Assembly: GCF_024586455.1 (NCBI RefSeq)
Contig: NC_065921.1
Span: forward strand, 66,031,528 to 66,095,527
From: Bactrocera neohumeralis
Taxonomy: Eukaryota; Arthropoda; Insecta; Diptera; Tephritidae
Length of the DNA stretch: 64,000 bases
Reading direction: 5' to 3'
Made by a program: the position numbers and the translations under genes. The notes below the pieces were generated by a model. That model was not told the origin of the DNA. It saw only the letters and a program-made list of their open reading frames with translations, and did not search any database. Shown in pieces: positions 10,930-23,100 of the stretch (positions within the stretch are counted from its first letter, which is position 1; the number at the start of each line of letters is the position of its first letter).

Positions 10930-13375
10930 GTTATGTAAATGCTTATTCAGCTTGCAGTGGCCGGTTGTAAAATGCGACCAGACCAATGCCTGAGTGTATC
11001 CCTAGGGAGGTTAATTGCATATTTAAACCATTATGCAGTTGCTGCCAATGTCTTTCCCTGCCTGCTCCTTCTTCCTTGCGGAGCAACTATTTATGGTATG
11101 GGGACCCACTCCAGTGAAGGGTTCAGGCCCTACCATGTTAGTGGAAGTTGCGGAGCAGGCGAGCTCGTCAGCCGATTCGTTACTTGGTATATCGACCGGG
11201 TACCCAGATGAGGGTTCCGCTAGGCTGTTCAGCCGTTCTCTGCACTCCTGCAACAGTAGCGATTTGATACCGTAGGAGAAGATTGCTCTTAGTGCCGCTT
11301 GACTATCGCTAAGCACGGTTATACGCTCATTGCGATAGTTGCGTCGGAGGTTTATCTCTATACACCGACTTATGGCAAATACAACCTTTGCCACACCCCT
11401 CTGCCGTCATTTGCAGAAGTGTGTGCTTTGCTACCTGACCGATCACTAAATGAAGCGGTGTGAGTTCAAGCATGAATTCAAGTGCTGCCGTCGGACAAGT
11501 GAGCATTGCACCCGACATACAAACACAAGGTAGTCGTTGCAGCTTCGATAGTTGGAGCCCTACCGAAGTCGGCGAAGCTTTTGAGACCTAGGATACCGCC
11601 CCATATGTGTGATTATCGGTTGTACAACCACCTAACAATCCTTGGTTTGCAGCCCCAGGGTTTTCCCGCCAGCCGATTGCACACCATTAGTGCTTTTGTC
11701 GCCTTGACAAAGGTCAGGTCAACATGCTGCTTCCACCGCAAAGTGGAATATTTGACCATGTTGGTCATCTCTATCTCTCTGCCCCTAAGTGAAAGATTCC
11801 TGAGGCCGGGTAGGGACCTACATACGTCTCGTGAACGGGACGATGGGCGTCTTAGAGGGGTTGATGTTCAACTCAACCATTTCGTCTGCGTACCTTTGGC
11901 AGCGGTTCCCATTGTCAGTTAGCAATGCTAGAAGGTCGTCCACAATAAGACTCCATAGCAGGGGGGATAGCACACCCCCTGTGGGCAGCCCCTTGTTGTG
12001 CCTTGTATTTCCTACTGTGGTTTCAGCAATTCTGGTACGCAGTACGGTCTATATTCATCTGCGCTCCGGTGCTGCCACATTCCTTTTCTCCAGTACCCTG
12101 ACTACGGTCCTGAGAGACGTGTTGTCAAAAGCACCTTCGATGTCTCTCGATGATCCAGCGATGGAGAGAGGTACAGAGCAGTATTGGCGATCTGCCTGCT
12201 CTGTATGCATGCTGAGCGGCATGCTCTCCCAGTTCTAAAGATGCCGCCCAATCTGAGCGAGATGGCTTGTGTTCGACTACGGGTAGACACTGGTCTTCCC
12301 GAACTATTTCCGGGAAGTACGTTCCGCTTTGCTAAACAGCCTCCGTAACTCTCTCCTGCTTATTGTGACAAAGGTGGGTTCACATCCCATATTCTCTATA
12401 GCTAAGTTGCTACTTATTTATTCTAAAAGAGACTCACCTCGTATGTTGCAGTCCGTACTGCTCCATTCGGTGTGATAGGCGTTCGCATCACATCCTAGGA
12501 TGCCTGTGTCTCATAGCCTCTGGGGGTGCTGTGGGTGCCGCTCCTGGGAAATGTCAGGACGAAGTCTGGGCCTTCATAGTCTTTGGGTTGCACCGCAACT
12601 AGATTTTGTGCCAGGAACTCTGAAATGCAAAATCAATGTTGTTCTTCGGACATACTTGATTTAATCTCCAACCATTGATCTCGACCGTGCTGCTGACTAC
12701 CCGCAAGGCCGAGTTGCTGAAGCGCAAGTTCTGATTTTTGATCAGACCTAGAGCAAACTCGTACGGCTTCCTGCACACCTAAGGAGAAACATTGTCATGC
12801 TGTGCATGATCGGTATATCCTCCCCCTTTTTGCGCAAAGGCCGGGGCACTCTAGCCTTCCAACTTGGGAGTGATCTCCCGTAGCCAGATAGCGGACGTCT
12901 CGTCCTTGCAGTCCACCTGCAACATGCCTCCTTTAAAATCAACCTCATGGAAGGACTCGGCGTATTCACTGCCTCTGAAATCTTCTTCCATGAGGAGGTC
13001 CTGGAAAACGGTAAGCTCCTCCGACTCCAACGTCTCCGCCGGGTAGTTGAGAGGTAGTACAGCCATACGGATGCCTTTTACAGCATCTGCATATCTGCGC
13101 CGTCTATCCTCCACCCGGGGGATCCAGTGCGGAGGGTTGTCCTCCGGTAGCCCTCGTGCTTGCAATTTTTTCAGCGGCCGTAGTCGATTTCGCTTGCAGA
13201 GCGCCGCCGCATGAGGGCATGTCATCTTCGTCCTCTCTGGCATGCTCCTCAAACAGCGCCCGCTTTTCTGGCCAGAGGGCGTCAAGGAAGTTAAACTTCC
13301 GCTTAGTTCCTGGACCCCCTTTATCTGCAGCTGCGCTGACTCCATTGTCTATCTTATTGTCCGTGATCGCTGTTT
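10930..13375 (-). mobile_element. Degraded RNase H-bearing LINE (I/R1/LOA type)
   Basis: Read on the minus strand from 13,375 down, this retrotransposon has four recognisable blocks. First is an ORF1-like region (about 12,750-13,360) with segments such as AVKGIRMAVLPLNYPAETLE and FKGGMLQVDCKDE, which I associate with the DUF4780 proteins of insect LINEs. Next is an endonuclease remnant (about 12,300-12,720; pieces reading LGCDANAYHTEWSS and NMGCEPTFVT in changing frames). Then a reverse transcriptase remnant (about 11,590-12,020; GTTRGCPQGGVLSPLLW, with the catalytic YADD region damaged). Last is RNase H (11,023-11,394; ITVLSDSQAALRA, NESADELA). Stops and frameshifts separate the blocks and the RT is internally deleted, so it is inactive. 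RNase H excludes the Jockey, CR1 and RTE clades. Confidence 0.85.
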
Positions 13376-14105
13376 GGCGCCAATTGTAGATTTCAAGTAT
13401 AGCCAGGTCCTTCTCCACCTTATTTTTCCAATGGAGTGGATGTGGCAGAACCTTAAACCTCGTAACGCCGACTCATCAGACGCTGTCATCGCTCATGCTT
13501 CTGCACCATATATGTACATATGTATTTAGCGGGACGGGAATGATGAGAGACTTGTAGAATTTGGTCTTTGTTCGTCGAGAGAGGACGTTCTCCAAAGAAG
13601 CACCTTTTGGCAAGAGTTATTCTGCGTTGCATTTCGAGGCTTACTTTGTTGTTGGTGTTAATGCTGTTTCCAAGATGGATGAAATTATCTATGGTTTCGA
13701 AGTTATACCTGTCAACAGTGACGTGGAAGTCAAGTCGCGAGTGCGATGACTGTTTGTTTGATGACAGAAGATATTTCGTCTTGCCCTCGTTCGCAACCAG
13801 ATCCATACGCTTTGCTTCCTTATCCAGTCTGGAGAAAGTAGAACTAACGGTGCGGTTGTTGAGGTCAATCAAATTCAGATATTGCGGCATAAAGGCTGTC
13901 AAAAGCAGCTTCGAAATCGATGAAGAGGTGGGCATGCTTTCGTCCATATTCTATAAAGAAGTTAATGCTCGTTCGAAGAAGAATAGCTCGTTCGGCTCGT
14001 TCGCCGCCGCTTTGTTGTTCTTCAGACGGGTAATTCATATTCGAACTTCTTCATGTTCAGGCGTAGGAACGTCCGCTCCACCTGTCATCGATTGGGGAAT
14101 CGGGT
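13376..14105 (-). mobile_element. RTE-type LINE fragment, abutting the preceding LINE
   Basis: The minus strand encodes parts of a reverse transcriptase ORF: a linker (RLKNNKAA), the remnant of FVDFxAAFDS, then VSSTFSRLDKEAKRM, NEGKTKYLLSSNKQSSHSR, and a C-terminal DLAILEIYNWRQTA segment. The block that should hold the YADD motif is deleted between FDS and SSTFSRLDK. The same ORF recurs in at least seven other places in this window (for example 46,762-47,960), so the family was abundant. I place it in the RTE clade from recalled similarity to the CFDP2/Bov-B-like proteins; the clade is inference. Confidence 0.8.
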
Positions 14106-15399
14106 TCACCCTTAAAAGTGTTCCCAAATTATTTTATTATTTTACTTTCTCTATGAAAATTTAATAGAATGTTCTTCAAAGCTCTAGTATTATATGACAG
14201 GTATCATTGGTCTTAAAAATATGTAGATTTTAACTGTTTCATAAAAAATCATAAAAATGGAATTTGTTTTACACGGATTAATCTTACTACCCTTAGAGTT
14301 TTTGTATATTAACTAATAACTTAAGTTTATTTCACGAGTTTCTCAAAGTTTTTACTTTTTTGTTTACAATTTTAGCATGTTGGCTCTTCTCATTCTATAA
14401 TCTATGACGTGGTGAATTTGATCACACCCTTCGGATAACTGAGCCAATTGTATTGACCAACTTATTTGAAAGCCAAATTCAAAAAAATTAATTAACATGA
14501 AAATATCTTTGTTTCTAAGTGGAAATTTTTTAAAGTTAATAAAACTATAATAACCAACAATATACATATGTATGTATATTTAGGTGACATTCTTTTATAT
14601 TGAATGTGAATGTGCAGAATATTGCCGATTGAGAGGGAATCCCATGTAAAACGAAGGCTTTATATTGTATATCGTTGCTCAAATGTTTATATATATATAT
14701 ATTTTATATATATGTCTCTATTTGCTTTATGTATTTATAACCTTAAAGACATTCTAGTTTTTAGTTTTTTTTGTAATAAAATCTAATTTATTAGCTTTAA
14801 ACTAACAAAGAGCGAAGAAAATTTTTTTAGTATGCTTATAAATGCGAGATTTGTTGGATTTTAATTCGTTCATTATTAATTTTGCTTTTATTTGATGACT
14901 TGGCTTCATTAAAAATGTTAAGCAGCTAAATATGCGGCACTTTTAAAGGCACAGGTATTTACGCATACAATTATAGTTAGTAAGACCTTAGATTTCGAAT
15001 AAACGTATGGGTTTCTGTTTGAATTGTTACATGCATACCTACATATATACATACTGAATTGATTATATGTATATACTGACCGCTTGTACATAAATGTAAT
15101 TTTTATCGCTAGCTAGCTAGCTGAATATAATAACAAGCTAACAAATTCTACTGATTTTTCGAATATTTTTTTTAGAATTCTTAGTTATGACAAAAATGTG
15201 TCTTATAATCTAACGATTTGGCTTGTTTTAATTATTTTTATACTTTCCAGAACATTACATCAATAGTCGTTATTTTTTAAAAAATATTTCAAAATCTTCA
15301 GATTTTACCAAAAAAAATTTCGACTTAAGTTTAATATTGGTTCGAAACTTTTAGAATTTTATGCTGAAAATTTGCTCTTACTTTATATTTTTTATTATT
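14106..15399. other. AT-rich intergenic sequence, nothing recognised
   Basis: Homopolymer runs and TATATA tracts (about 14,686-14,712), plus a short GCTAGCTAGCTAGC run near 15,109-15,122. No coding region, RNA gene or transposon end that I can support. Confidence 0.5.
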
Positions 15400-16550
15400 G
15401 AACCCCAAATTTGGTGAAGATATCTCGTCAAATAATAAAGTTTTCCATAAAAGCACTTGATTCCGATCGTTCAAGTATGACAGCTAAATATATTCTACAT
15501 TGATCCGATATCGGCAATTCCGTCAAATGTGTAGCTTCTTGGAGAGAAAAAGATGTGCTTAAAAATTTTGAGCGATGTCTCCTAAGCTAAGGGACTAGTT
15601 CGCCTATATACAGACATGCTGGTCATTTATAGTATATACACTGACAAAAAAGTACCCGGAAATTGTAAATAAAACGTCAAATATTTAATTATTCATCAAT
15701 ATTTATTATGTCGCCCTCAAAGTAATCCCCACCTGATGTAATACACTTATGCCATCGATTTTTCAGTTTTTTTCCTCGAAACACTTTTCATAAGCACTTT
15801 TTGGGATGGTATTCAGCGTGAAAACGGGTTTCACGGAGGGGAAATTTCACTTTGGGGCATAAGAAAAAAGAACAAGTAAAAATCACACGGAGCCACATCT
15901 GGTGAATACGGTGGTAGATCGATGGTATTCATTGCGTTTTTGGCTTTAAATTCGATCACAATCCTGGCTCAATGCGATGGTGCATTATAATCGTCTAAAA
16001 TCCATGAAATGTTCTTGTTACACCAAACCACGAATATCAAAAAAAATCTTGGTTTTTGAGTGGCTTTGGCGTGGTTGTTTTTTCCTTCAGTTTGTTTTTT
16101 TCTCTCCATTCCATGGACTCGCGAGAGATGTCGAGCTTTCTTGACATCCTTCTAACACCTGCCTGACGATTTTCAAGCACCATATCCTTCACTTTTCTAA
16201 TACTATTTTCATTATTTTCATCAGTTCAAGAAGTCGAAAATCGTCCAGATGGAGGCATGTCGACAACGAACTCTCGTAGACTTGTGTTTTGATAATAGAA
16301 ATACAAAATTTGAGACAAATTCTTTGTTCGATATTGAGGTGTACAATTGTAGCAATTAAGGACAGTCCTACTTTCTTAGTAAAATACATATTTTTGAAAT
16401 TTCATTTATCCGGAGTTTTTTTGAATATTGAATTACAATTTCCAGGTACTTTTTTATACTCGTATACTTAATAGGATCTCCGATGTTTTCTTCTGGACGT
16501 TACAAACATCGAGGCAAACTTACTATACCCTGTTCAGGGTATAAAAAGTG
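15400..16550 (+). repeat. Dispersed repeat split by a mariner insertion
   Basis: The left part (15,400-15,638) matches the repeat in IntS8 intron 9: shared strings include CTCGTCAAATAATAAAGTTT-like sequence and CAGACATGCTGGTCATTTATA. The right part (16,463-16,550) continues with AGGATCTCCGATGTTTTCTT and ends in the short palindrome ACCCTGTTCAGGGT. Placing the mariner between them restores a single repeat in the same order, so the repeat is older than the mariner. Confidence 0.6.
15639..16462 (-). mobile_element. Internally deleted mariner element, 824 bp, with TA target duplication
   Basis: The terminal inverted repeats match over about 20 bp: AAAAAAGTACCCGGAAATTG at the left and the complement of AAAAAAGTACCTGGAAATTG at the right, each flanked outside by TA. 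The interior on the minus strand has transposase relics, including a degraded C-terminal region near the left end and an N-terminal region (about 16,080-16,260) resembling the HTH part of the related copy at 20,634-21,480. Full mariners are about 1.25 kb, so roughly a third is missing. It is a relic. Confidence 0.75.
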
Positions 16551-17649
16551 CACAAATACCGTTCAATTTCTATTTCATTTCGTTAGTGAAAGAGTGACTG
16601 TAATGGGCCTGGATCTCGAAGTTCTTTAATAGATATATAAAAAGGTTTTCAAAAAATTTGTTCGCCAGTTGAAAATCTGAAGTTACAAGAAGTTCAATAC
16701 ATATGAAACATATATTGTCAATTTAGATGTAAGATCCAAAATACCCTCGTGTTCAAAGAAACGCTGGTTTAATTAATATACACACTTCTCTTTTTATTAT
16801 TCTTTTTTAATATTTTCTTCACCACACACACTTGGCGATCATTACATACTTACAGATTTTCAGATTTGAAATTACTAAAAAGAAGTAAAACCTTAATGCA
16901 ATCGTTTGGAGCATCAGCGTTTTGAGCTCCGATGACGTAGCGTTGGAATCTAAAATTTTATTTTATTTGTCATACTTTTCTCCGCATTAATTTAGGTTTG
17001 TTGTAAAGTGCCTTTATGCAAATTAGCACACCTGACTTAACGAATATTTATAAGCACGTGTACACACACATACATATAAACATAAATTTAGTTACAAAGT
17101 TTGGGTAAAATATTCCAAAGTATCTATAATAGGTCAAAAGATCGCTGCATAAATTTGTTACTTTTTTGTCGCTCGAAACTTTTGAAGATTTCAGATAAAT
17201 AAGACGACATATTCACAGATATTGCATACACATGTACAGCTATATGTATGTATAATTATGGAAATAAGTTATTTGACTAATGGTCATTATTGGGTAATGA
17301 AATATGTACATGTAATGAAATCGCTCTATTCAAGATTGTTCGGAAAAAATATTAAAGAGCGCTTTTTACACTTTAAGCGTGGGAACAAATAATATTAAAA
17401 TAATATAAAGAATTTTTTTTTGGAAAAATTAAAGAATATAATCTTCTTAGAATAATAATAAAGAAATGATTTTCTTTAGCAATAAAATATTATTTTAAAC
17501 GCTTTCATTATTAGGGGTTAGGCCTGTCTATGATTTTCAAAAAAATAGAAAGTTTACAAAATTTATTTTTACATAGTTGTTTTCGTTATAATTACTCAAG
17601 TCAGTCTTGGATTTTTGAAATTTAATCGAACATTTCTTTTTCTTATTTT
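16551..17649. other. AT-rich intergenic sequence, nothing recognised
   Basis: No coding, RNA or repeat feature that I can support. Local A/T runs occur at 17,340-17,480. Confidence 0.5.
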
Positions 17650-19050
17650 TTAGCGTAGCGTATGGCCGAGTTTATAACAGCGTGCTAGTCTTCTTCCTTT
17701 TCGCTGTTTGGCACCAATTGCAGATTCCAAGTGTAGCTAGGTCCTTCTCCACCTGGTGTTTCCAACTGAGTAGAGGTCTTGCTCTTCTTCTGCTTCCCCT
17801 GGCGGGTACTGCGTCGAATACTCTCAGAGCTGGATCTCGATCTGGACGGAGCTCTTGGTATTGTTCAACGTCTGTTTACAAAGCCGTATTAGTTTTGCGG
17901 CGATACCAAATTCAGACATACCGGCTTAAAGGCAGTTCTTTTTCGTTCTGTCAAAAATTTGAAATCGACGAATAGGTAGTTTGTTTTGATACTTTTTTCT
18001 AAGATTTAGCACATGGCGAATATCTGGTGAGTTATTGATTTTCCAGGCCTGAAGCCACACTGATAAGGTCCAAGGTTTTTGTTGATGGTGGGCTTTAATC
18101 TTTCACACAATACGCTCGAAATACTTAAAAATTATTTATATGCAATGTTGAGGAGGCTTATCCCACGATAGTTGGCGCAGTTTGTGGGGTCTCCCAACTT
18201 GTGGATTGGGTAGAGCACATTTAAATTCCAATTGTAGAGCAAGCTTGCGTCTTCATTCATGCTCAGGCAATGGAACATCTGCTCAATCATTATCCATTGG
18301 GAAATCGGGTTTACCATATCCTGGAGTTATGTTTGCACTGCCATTCACCAGGGTGGAGAATTATGTTTCTCCATAATTTTAGTATGTTCTGGGAATCAGT
18401 CACTATGAGGGTTCTACAAGAGTATGATCCGGTCTTGAAACCTTCTGTTAGTCGCCGCATCTTTTCGTAGAATTTTTGAGCATTACCCATGTCGGCGAGC
18501 TTGTAAAGCTCTTGGTACCCACGTCAAAATCGCCAAACACGATTCTCATATCACGGTGGGGCCGGCATACTTACGTTCATCCACCGGGGTGAATGCAAGG
18601 ACTTGGCGACGGAGTCTCTCTCCCACGACCAATCCCGCACCGAATTTCCGTTCCTTTATATGGACACTGCAGTAAATGCAATAAGGACCTACTCATCTCA
18701 GTCCTTGTCCCGTCTATCGCACTTCTTGGACGGTGGTGATTTCAGACTTTACTCTCATGAGAAAATCAACCAGCTGGGCAGAGGTACCTTTCGGATTAAC
18801 CGATATTCCAGGTGCATGCCCTTAAATCGTAATTCTTAATACGTTTGCGGAGGTCGTCATCAAAAGGGGTGGTCTCTCATCCGAGGCTGTTTTCTTCTTT
18901 TCATAGGGGGTGTTTTTTTACGTGGCGGGTCCCAAACCCAGGGCACAACCCTGAGGATGGATGATTCGCATTCTCATTTTAGCTCACCTTCAAACGGATG
19001 TTTTTTGGCTACCCAGAGGATTCTTGGTATAAGCTTAAGTTTGAGCCATA
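17650..19050 (-). mobile_element. RTE-type LINE, internally deleted, with endonuclease 5' part
   Basis: On the minus strand the element starts near 19,050 with the 5' sequence also seen at 43,125-43,330 and 28,728-28,935. It then reads an endonuclease N terminus (about 18,480-18,840) with LRACTWN-like, AQLVDFLMRVKSEITTVQEV and KERKFGAGLVVGERLRR segments. A reverse transcriptase block follows at 18,132-18,317 (LGDPTNCANYRGISLLNIAYK), then the VDFK region near 17,960, and a degraded C terminus at about 17,680-17,780. Length is 1.4 kb, far shorter than a full element, with several stops. Inactive. Confidence 0.75.
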
Positions 19051-19064
19051 TGTACAATTTACTT

Positions 19065-19372
19065 CTCTGGAGTGCAGCCTCCTTCATATTTAGAAGTGAA
19101 CATTCCCTCAGATTGCAGAGCGGCGATAATAGCCTTGAACTCATTAACGGTGCGTTCAGGGCTGGTCAAAGAGTGCCTAACCTTGCTATCAATAGCTTCG
19201 AATGTCTTTGTGATAAGACTGGTATGGGTGCCAGACCACAGCGGAACCGCAGGAAACTGTAAAGCTGATGAGCTAGCAAGAAAAGGCGTCCTAGAAGGCA
19301 CAATGACTACATATACTAGTAGCCCACGTGCGATCTTTGATCAGCCATCTAACCTTACCTAACCTAATTAAT
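19065..19372 (+). mobile_element. LINE 3' fragment with RNase H domain and TAACC-like tail
   Basis: An open frame (19,072-19,362) reads a ribonuclease H tail: DCRAAIIALNSLTVRSG, then LVWVPDHSGTAGNCKADELA. This is the WVPGHSG...NExADELA signature of RNase H in I/R1/LOA-type LINEs. The fragment ends in TTGATCAGCCATCTAACCTT followed by ACCTAACCTAATTA. The same end occurs on the other strand at 38,501, showing it is the true 3' end of the family. Only the last 300 bp of the element is present, the usual product of 5' truncation. Confidence 0.8.
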
Positions 19373-20633
19373 CGGTTAATACTCATACGGTTTCAAACCG
19401 GATATTCGAATAATCGGTTTTCAGTTTATTCGAATAATTTGAAAAGATTTAGTATTACTAAAATATAAAAATAAAAAGAAAAAAAAAAACGTTTAGATAA
19501 AAATATTTAATTATTATAATTATTTATAATTTGAATACAACAAACCGAAAATTTTGAAAAAATATAAGAAACTTATGAAAAAGTATAAACAAATTTTGCA
19601 TTAAAATTGAAAATAAATAAACATCAGTAAAATCACAGTTGCAATAAATTTGTATGCTAAGCAAACATTTTAAGTTATAAAACCATTTTGTAAAATTTTA
19701 TAGGTTTTGAATTTTCATAAAAACTCATTCGAGGCCAAAATTTTGTTTAGAAAAATGTAGTTCTTTACATAAATATTTAATATTACGAAAAAAGCACACT
19801 TTCACCAAATATTCATTCAACTTTTAGCAGTCGTACACTCTTTTAGTTTATAATAGCCCAGAAGTGTATTTAAATTCAAATGAAAGGGAAATATTTTGAC
19901 AGTTGGTATTTCAGTCAATATACTTCAAAACGCTACAAAAGAAATAACAAAAAAAAAAAAAAATGAAAGACAAAGCACCTTTGTGTGGAGCAATACATTG
20001 TGAAATTTGGAAAGCACCAACAACATATTATATGAAATGGACTAAGTAAAGAATGAAAGTTGAAAAAAATTAGGGAAATATATTGTCAACAGCTGCGTTC
20101 AACTTTTATATGTATACGAGTATTATATACACGGATGTTGCGAAACTAAAAAATGTCTAGGATTATTTTCCGCTAGAATTTTCGCTTTTTCTAAGCTGCG
20201 CGAGTTGGAAACTTAAATTTTTTTCAGAAAAAGATAAATTGTTTAAGTTGTTTTTGGAAATTTTATTTTCTTATACATATACTATATATTTGCATGCTGC
20301 TTTCATTCTGTCTTATTGAGACTGGGATTTCGAAACATGTCATTCCTCTGAGTAATTGTGGCAAAAATAATGACTAGTCGAACATTCTACTGAGTATAAG
20401 ATGGAAATTATTGTTCATTAAAAATTATTAGAAAATAGAATTGTTTTGAAATGGCTGCGTTATTAGCTTTAATAATAGGTAAAAAAATTAAAAATAAAAA
20501 TTAGAAATTCATTACCCTCAAAATTAATATATTTTAAGTTGTATAAAAAATATGCTCTTAATTTGAGCCACAAGCAAAAAAATTATTTTTAGTTATTAAT
20601 AATTTTCTTTAATTAAGCTAAAATAAATAAAAA
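19373..20633. other. AT-rich sequence, nothing recognised
   Basis: A/T-dominated, with runs of A and AAATATTT-like tracts. No gene or transposon that I can support. Confidence 0.5.
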
Positions 20634-21480
20634 CAAAAAAGTACGGAAAGTAACTTTTTGATTATTTGTAATATTTATTCAGCTCCACTTTTCAGCAAAT
20701 TTTGTTTTTATCTCTTTGATCGACTGAAAACGGGTTCCACGGAGCGGCAATTTCAATTTGGGGAACAAAAAAAAATCTAACGGAGCCAAATCTAGTGAAT
20801 ATGGTAGTTGATCGGTATTTATTGCGTTTTTGGCTTTAAATTCGGTCACCATCGTGGCTCGATGCGAAGGTGCATTATCATCGTCTAAAATCCTTGAATG
20901 GTTCTTCCACAATTCTGGTCCTTTTCGCCGAAAGTTATCACGCAAATGCCTCAATTAGACCAAATAAAACTCCTTATTTACCGTCTGTCCCTCCGGAACA
21001 AATTCGTGAGGAACCAAACCACGAATTAAGAAAAATTTTGTTTATTTCGTTTGTTACCTCCATTCCGATGTTTGCTGACTTGTTTGCATATCAAACCCTT
21101 ACATCCATGTCTCATTGGCAGTTATAATCCTCCCCATGAATGTGGAATCGGAATTAGCTCGATCAAGCATGTCCAAAGAGACCTGTTTGTGGTACTTGTT
21201 TTGAAAAACATTTTGATTTATTGGAATTAGTCGAGCAAGAATGCGTTTCAAATCCAAAATATTCACCAAAATCATTCGAACGGACACGCGAGAGATGTCG
21301 AGATCTATTGCCATCTCTTTAACACTTGCCTGACGATTTTCAATGACAATATCCTTCACTATTTTAATATTTTCATTAGTTGAAGAGGTCGAAGGTCGTC
21401 CAGTACGAGGCATGTTTTCAACGATCGTTGGACCGTCTTTGAAGGCTTTGCACTACTTGTAAGCTTGTGAGGTTTCTTAA
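20634..21480 (-). mobile_element. Mariner transposon relic, same family as 15,639-16,462
   Basis: Minus-strand transposase pieces are well preserved. N-terminal (21,099-21,413): ASVKEMAIDLDISRVSVRMI, KRILARLIP, HKQVSLDMLDRANSD, ending at the first catalytic Asp region in ITANETW (normally GDETW, so the Asp is lost). C-terminal (20,679-20,954): DDDNAPSHRAT, then YSLDLAPLDFFLFPKLKLPL, which carries the third catalytic Asp region of the DD34D type. The block between is deleted. The left end starts AAAAAAGTACGGAAAG, matching the family's inverted repeat; the right inverted repeat is not clear. Confidence 0.8.
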
Positions 21481-21870
21481 GAACTACCTTAATTTGTAAC
21501 AACTGGTACATTCTCTATTTTGAACCTAAATATACTCTCACAATAAGTAGTCTTACACACATAACTGTGAAGGGGCCTCTGGTGTTTAAAAGTTATTACA
21601 AAATGGGATTGGTCTGCCTTCGGTATATACATATGTACATATATTTCTCTAAGGATCGATCTAGACCTTGGTCTAAACCCCACATCCATACTACAACGAT
21701 TTTCGATTTTCTGGTTGAACTTATCCTAATTACCACATATATTAAATTCAGCCTCTTTCGGTTGAGTTTGTAACACATACATTTGAGGTTGATTTCAATA
21801 TAAGTATCGCAATTTTGAACTAAAATGTATTAATAAAACTAAGTGAGTCTATAACATTAACTTAACATAA
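21481..21870. other. Intergenic spacer, nothing recognised
   Basis: About 390 bp between two transposon relics. Short overlapping open frames on both strands (21,489-21,778) have no recognisable content. Confidence 0.45.
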
Positions 21871-22964
21871 AAGGTGATCCATTTCGAAGTTCCATACTTC
21901 TTTAGGAAAAAATGCAAAAACCTCAAATGTAATGAGGATTGTTTATTATCATTCGAGCATTTATTTTTTAAAGGTTATCACTTTCGTGGCTTGGTCGTGG
22001 CTACGTCTCAGACGGTGCATCCGTCGATAACTCGTTCGAGCACTTTGACTGGTAACTGGCAAATGACTAGCGCGATGTTTTGTTTCAAGGCTTAAATCGA
22101 AGCGGGATTGTCCGCATAGATTTTCGACTTTACATGAAGAAGTTGTGCCGTCTTGTTGAAACCAAATGTCGCCGAGATCACGAGCTTCAATCAAATAGTC
22201 GGTTATCATGGCCCGATAACGGTCGCTATTAACGGTTATGTTCTCACCGACATTATTTTTGAAGAAATATGGACCGATGATAGAACCGGCCCACAAACTA
22301 CCATTTTTTGGATGAAATGGCAGCTCTTGAATGTCTTCAGGTCGATCTTCGTCTCAAATGCGGCAATTTTGGATGTTTACATACCCATTGAGGCAGAAAT
22401 CGCCGAACAAAATTTGGCTCGAAAACGTCTGATCTTCGTGAAACTTTTCACGAGCCCATAGAATGAAGCGATGTCGCTTGGAAAGGTCGAGGGGCTACAG
22501 TTCGTGCCCAAGCTGTATTTTGTTCGCTTTCAGTTTAAGATCTCGACTTCAAATGCGCCAAGTCATTCCATACGTCAGTCCAAGTTGCTGCGATCGGCGT
22601 CGAATCGAATCTCCACGGCCTTCGTGTATTCTCTCATCTACGGTTGTTTTTCTTCACAGCTGTACGTAGTCTATTCGGTCGAATATTATTCAATAATGAA
22701 TTCTGGGTCTCAAGATCGATGATGGCGTCGCCAATAGTACGCTCAGTTAGCCATAAGTAGAGCGAAGCGCGCCAAACATATTCTTTACAGAACGTAAATC
22801 TTCGTAACAAAGTTGAGCGATTTGTAAACGTTGTTCAGGCTTGAGCCTTTAAAAGATGAAATGTCAAACAATACTGAACAAAAATAACATGACAGCTTGA
22901 TACGACTAACGCATGATTTGTCAAAAAAACGCTATTGAGAAAAGTATCTCTACTTGGATCAACC
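21871..22964 (-). mobile_element. Tc1/mariner-type DDE transposon, GGTGATCC family, copy A
   Basis: Ends: AAGGTGATCCATTTCGA at the left and CTACTTGGATCAACC at the right, an imperfect inverted pair shared with four other copies in this window. The minus strand encodes MWAGSIIGPYFFKN, GENITVNSDRYRAMITDYL and DIWFQQDGTTS (the second catalytic Asp in the QQDGA block). The N-terminal and C-terminal regions are degraded. It lies directly against an RTE 3' fragment (22,965 on), so it probably inserted into that LINE. Confidence 0.75.
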
Positions 22965-23100
22965 GTTATAATAGAGTACAGAGGCTGCGCTGGCAGGTCA
23001 TGCCGTCTCAGTGGACACACTTCAGCTCTGAGATCAGTGAAAAGGAAGGACAACTGGCGCACTGTTGTAAACTCGGCTACGCCAATAAAGAAGAAGAATG
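22965..23100 (+). mobile_element. RTE-type LINE 3' end fragment
   Basis: Plus-strand sequence matches the C-terminal end of the RTE family: AGGCTGCGCTGGCAGGTCAT corresponds to the RLRW(x)GHV block. It is followed by CTGGCGCACTGTTGTAAACT and the tail AATAAAGAAGAAGAATG. The same tail closes the copies at 47,960 and 29,530. Confidence 0.65.

Noticed and set aside
11506..12238. Long plus-strand frames in the LINE region
   Set aside because: Antisense shadows of the minus-strand reverse transcriptase.
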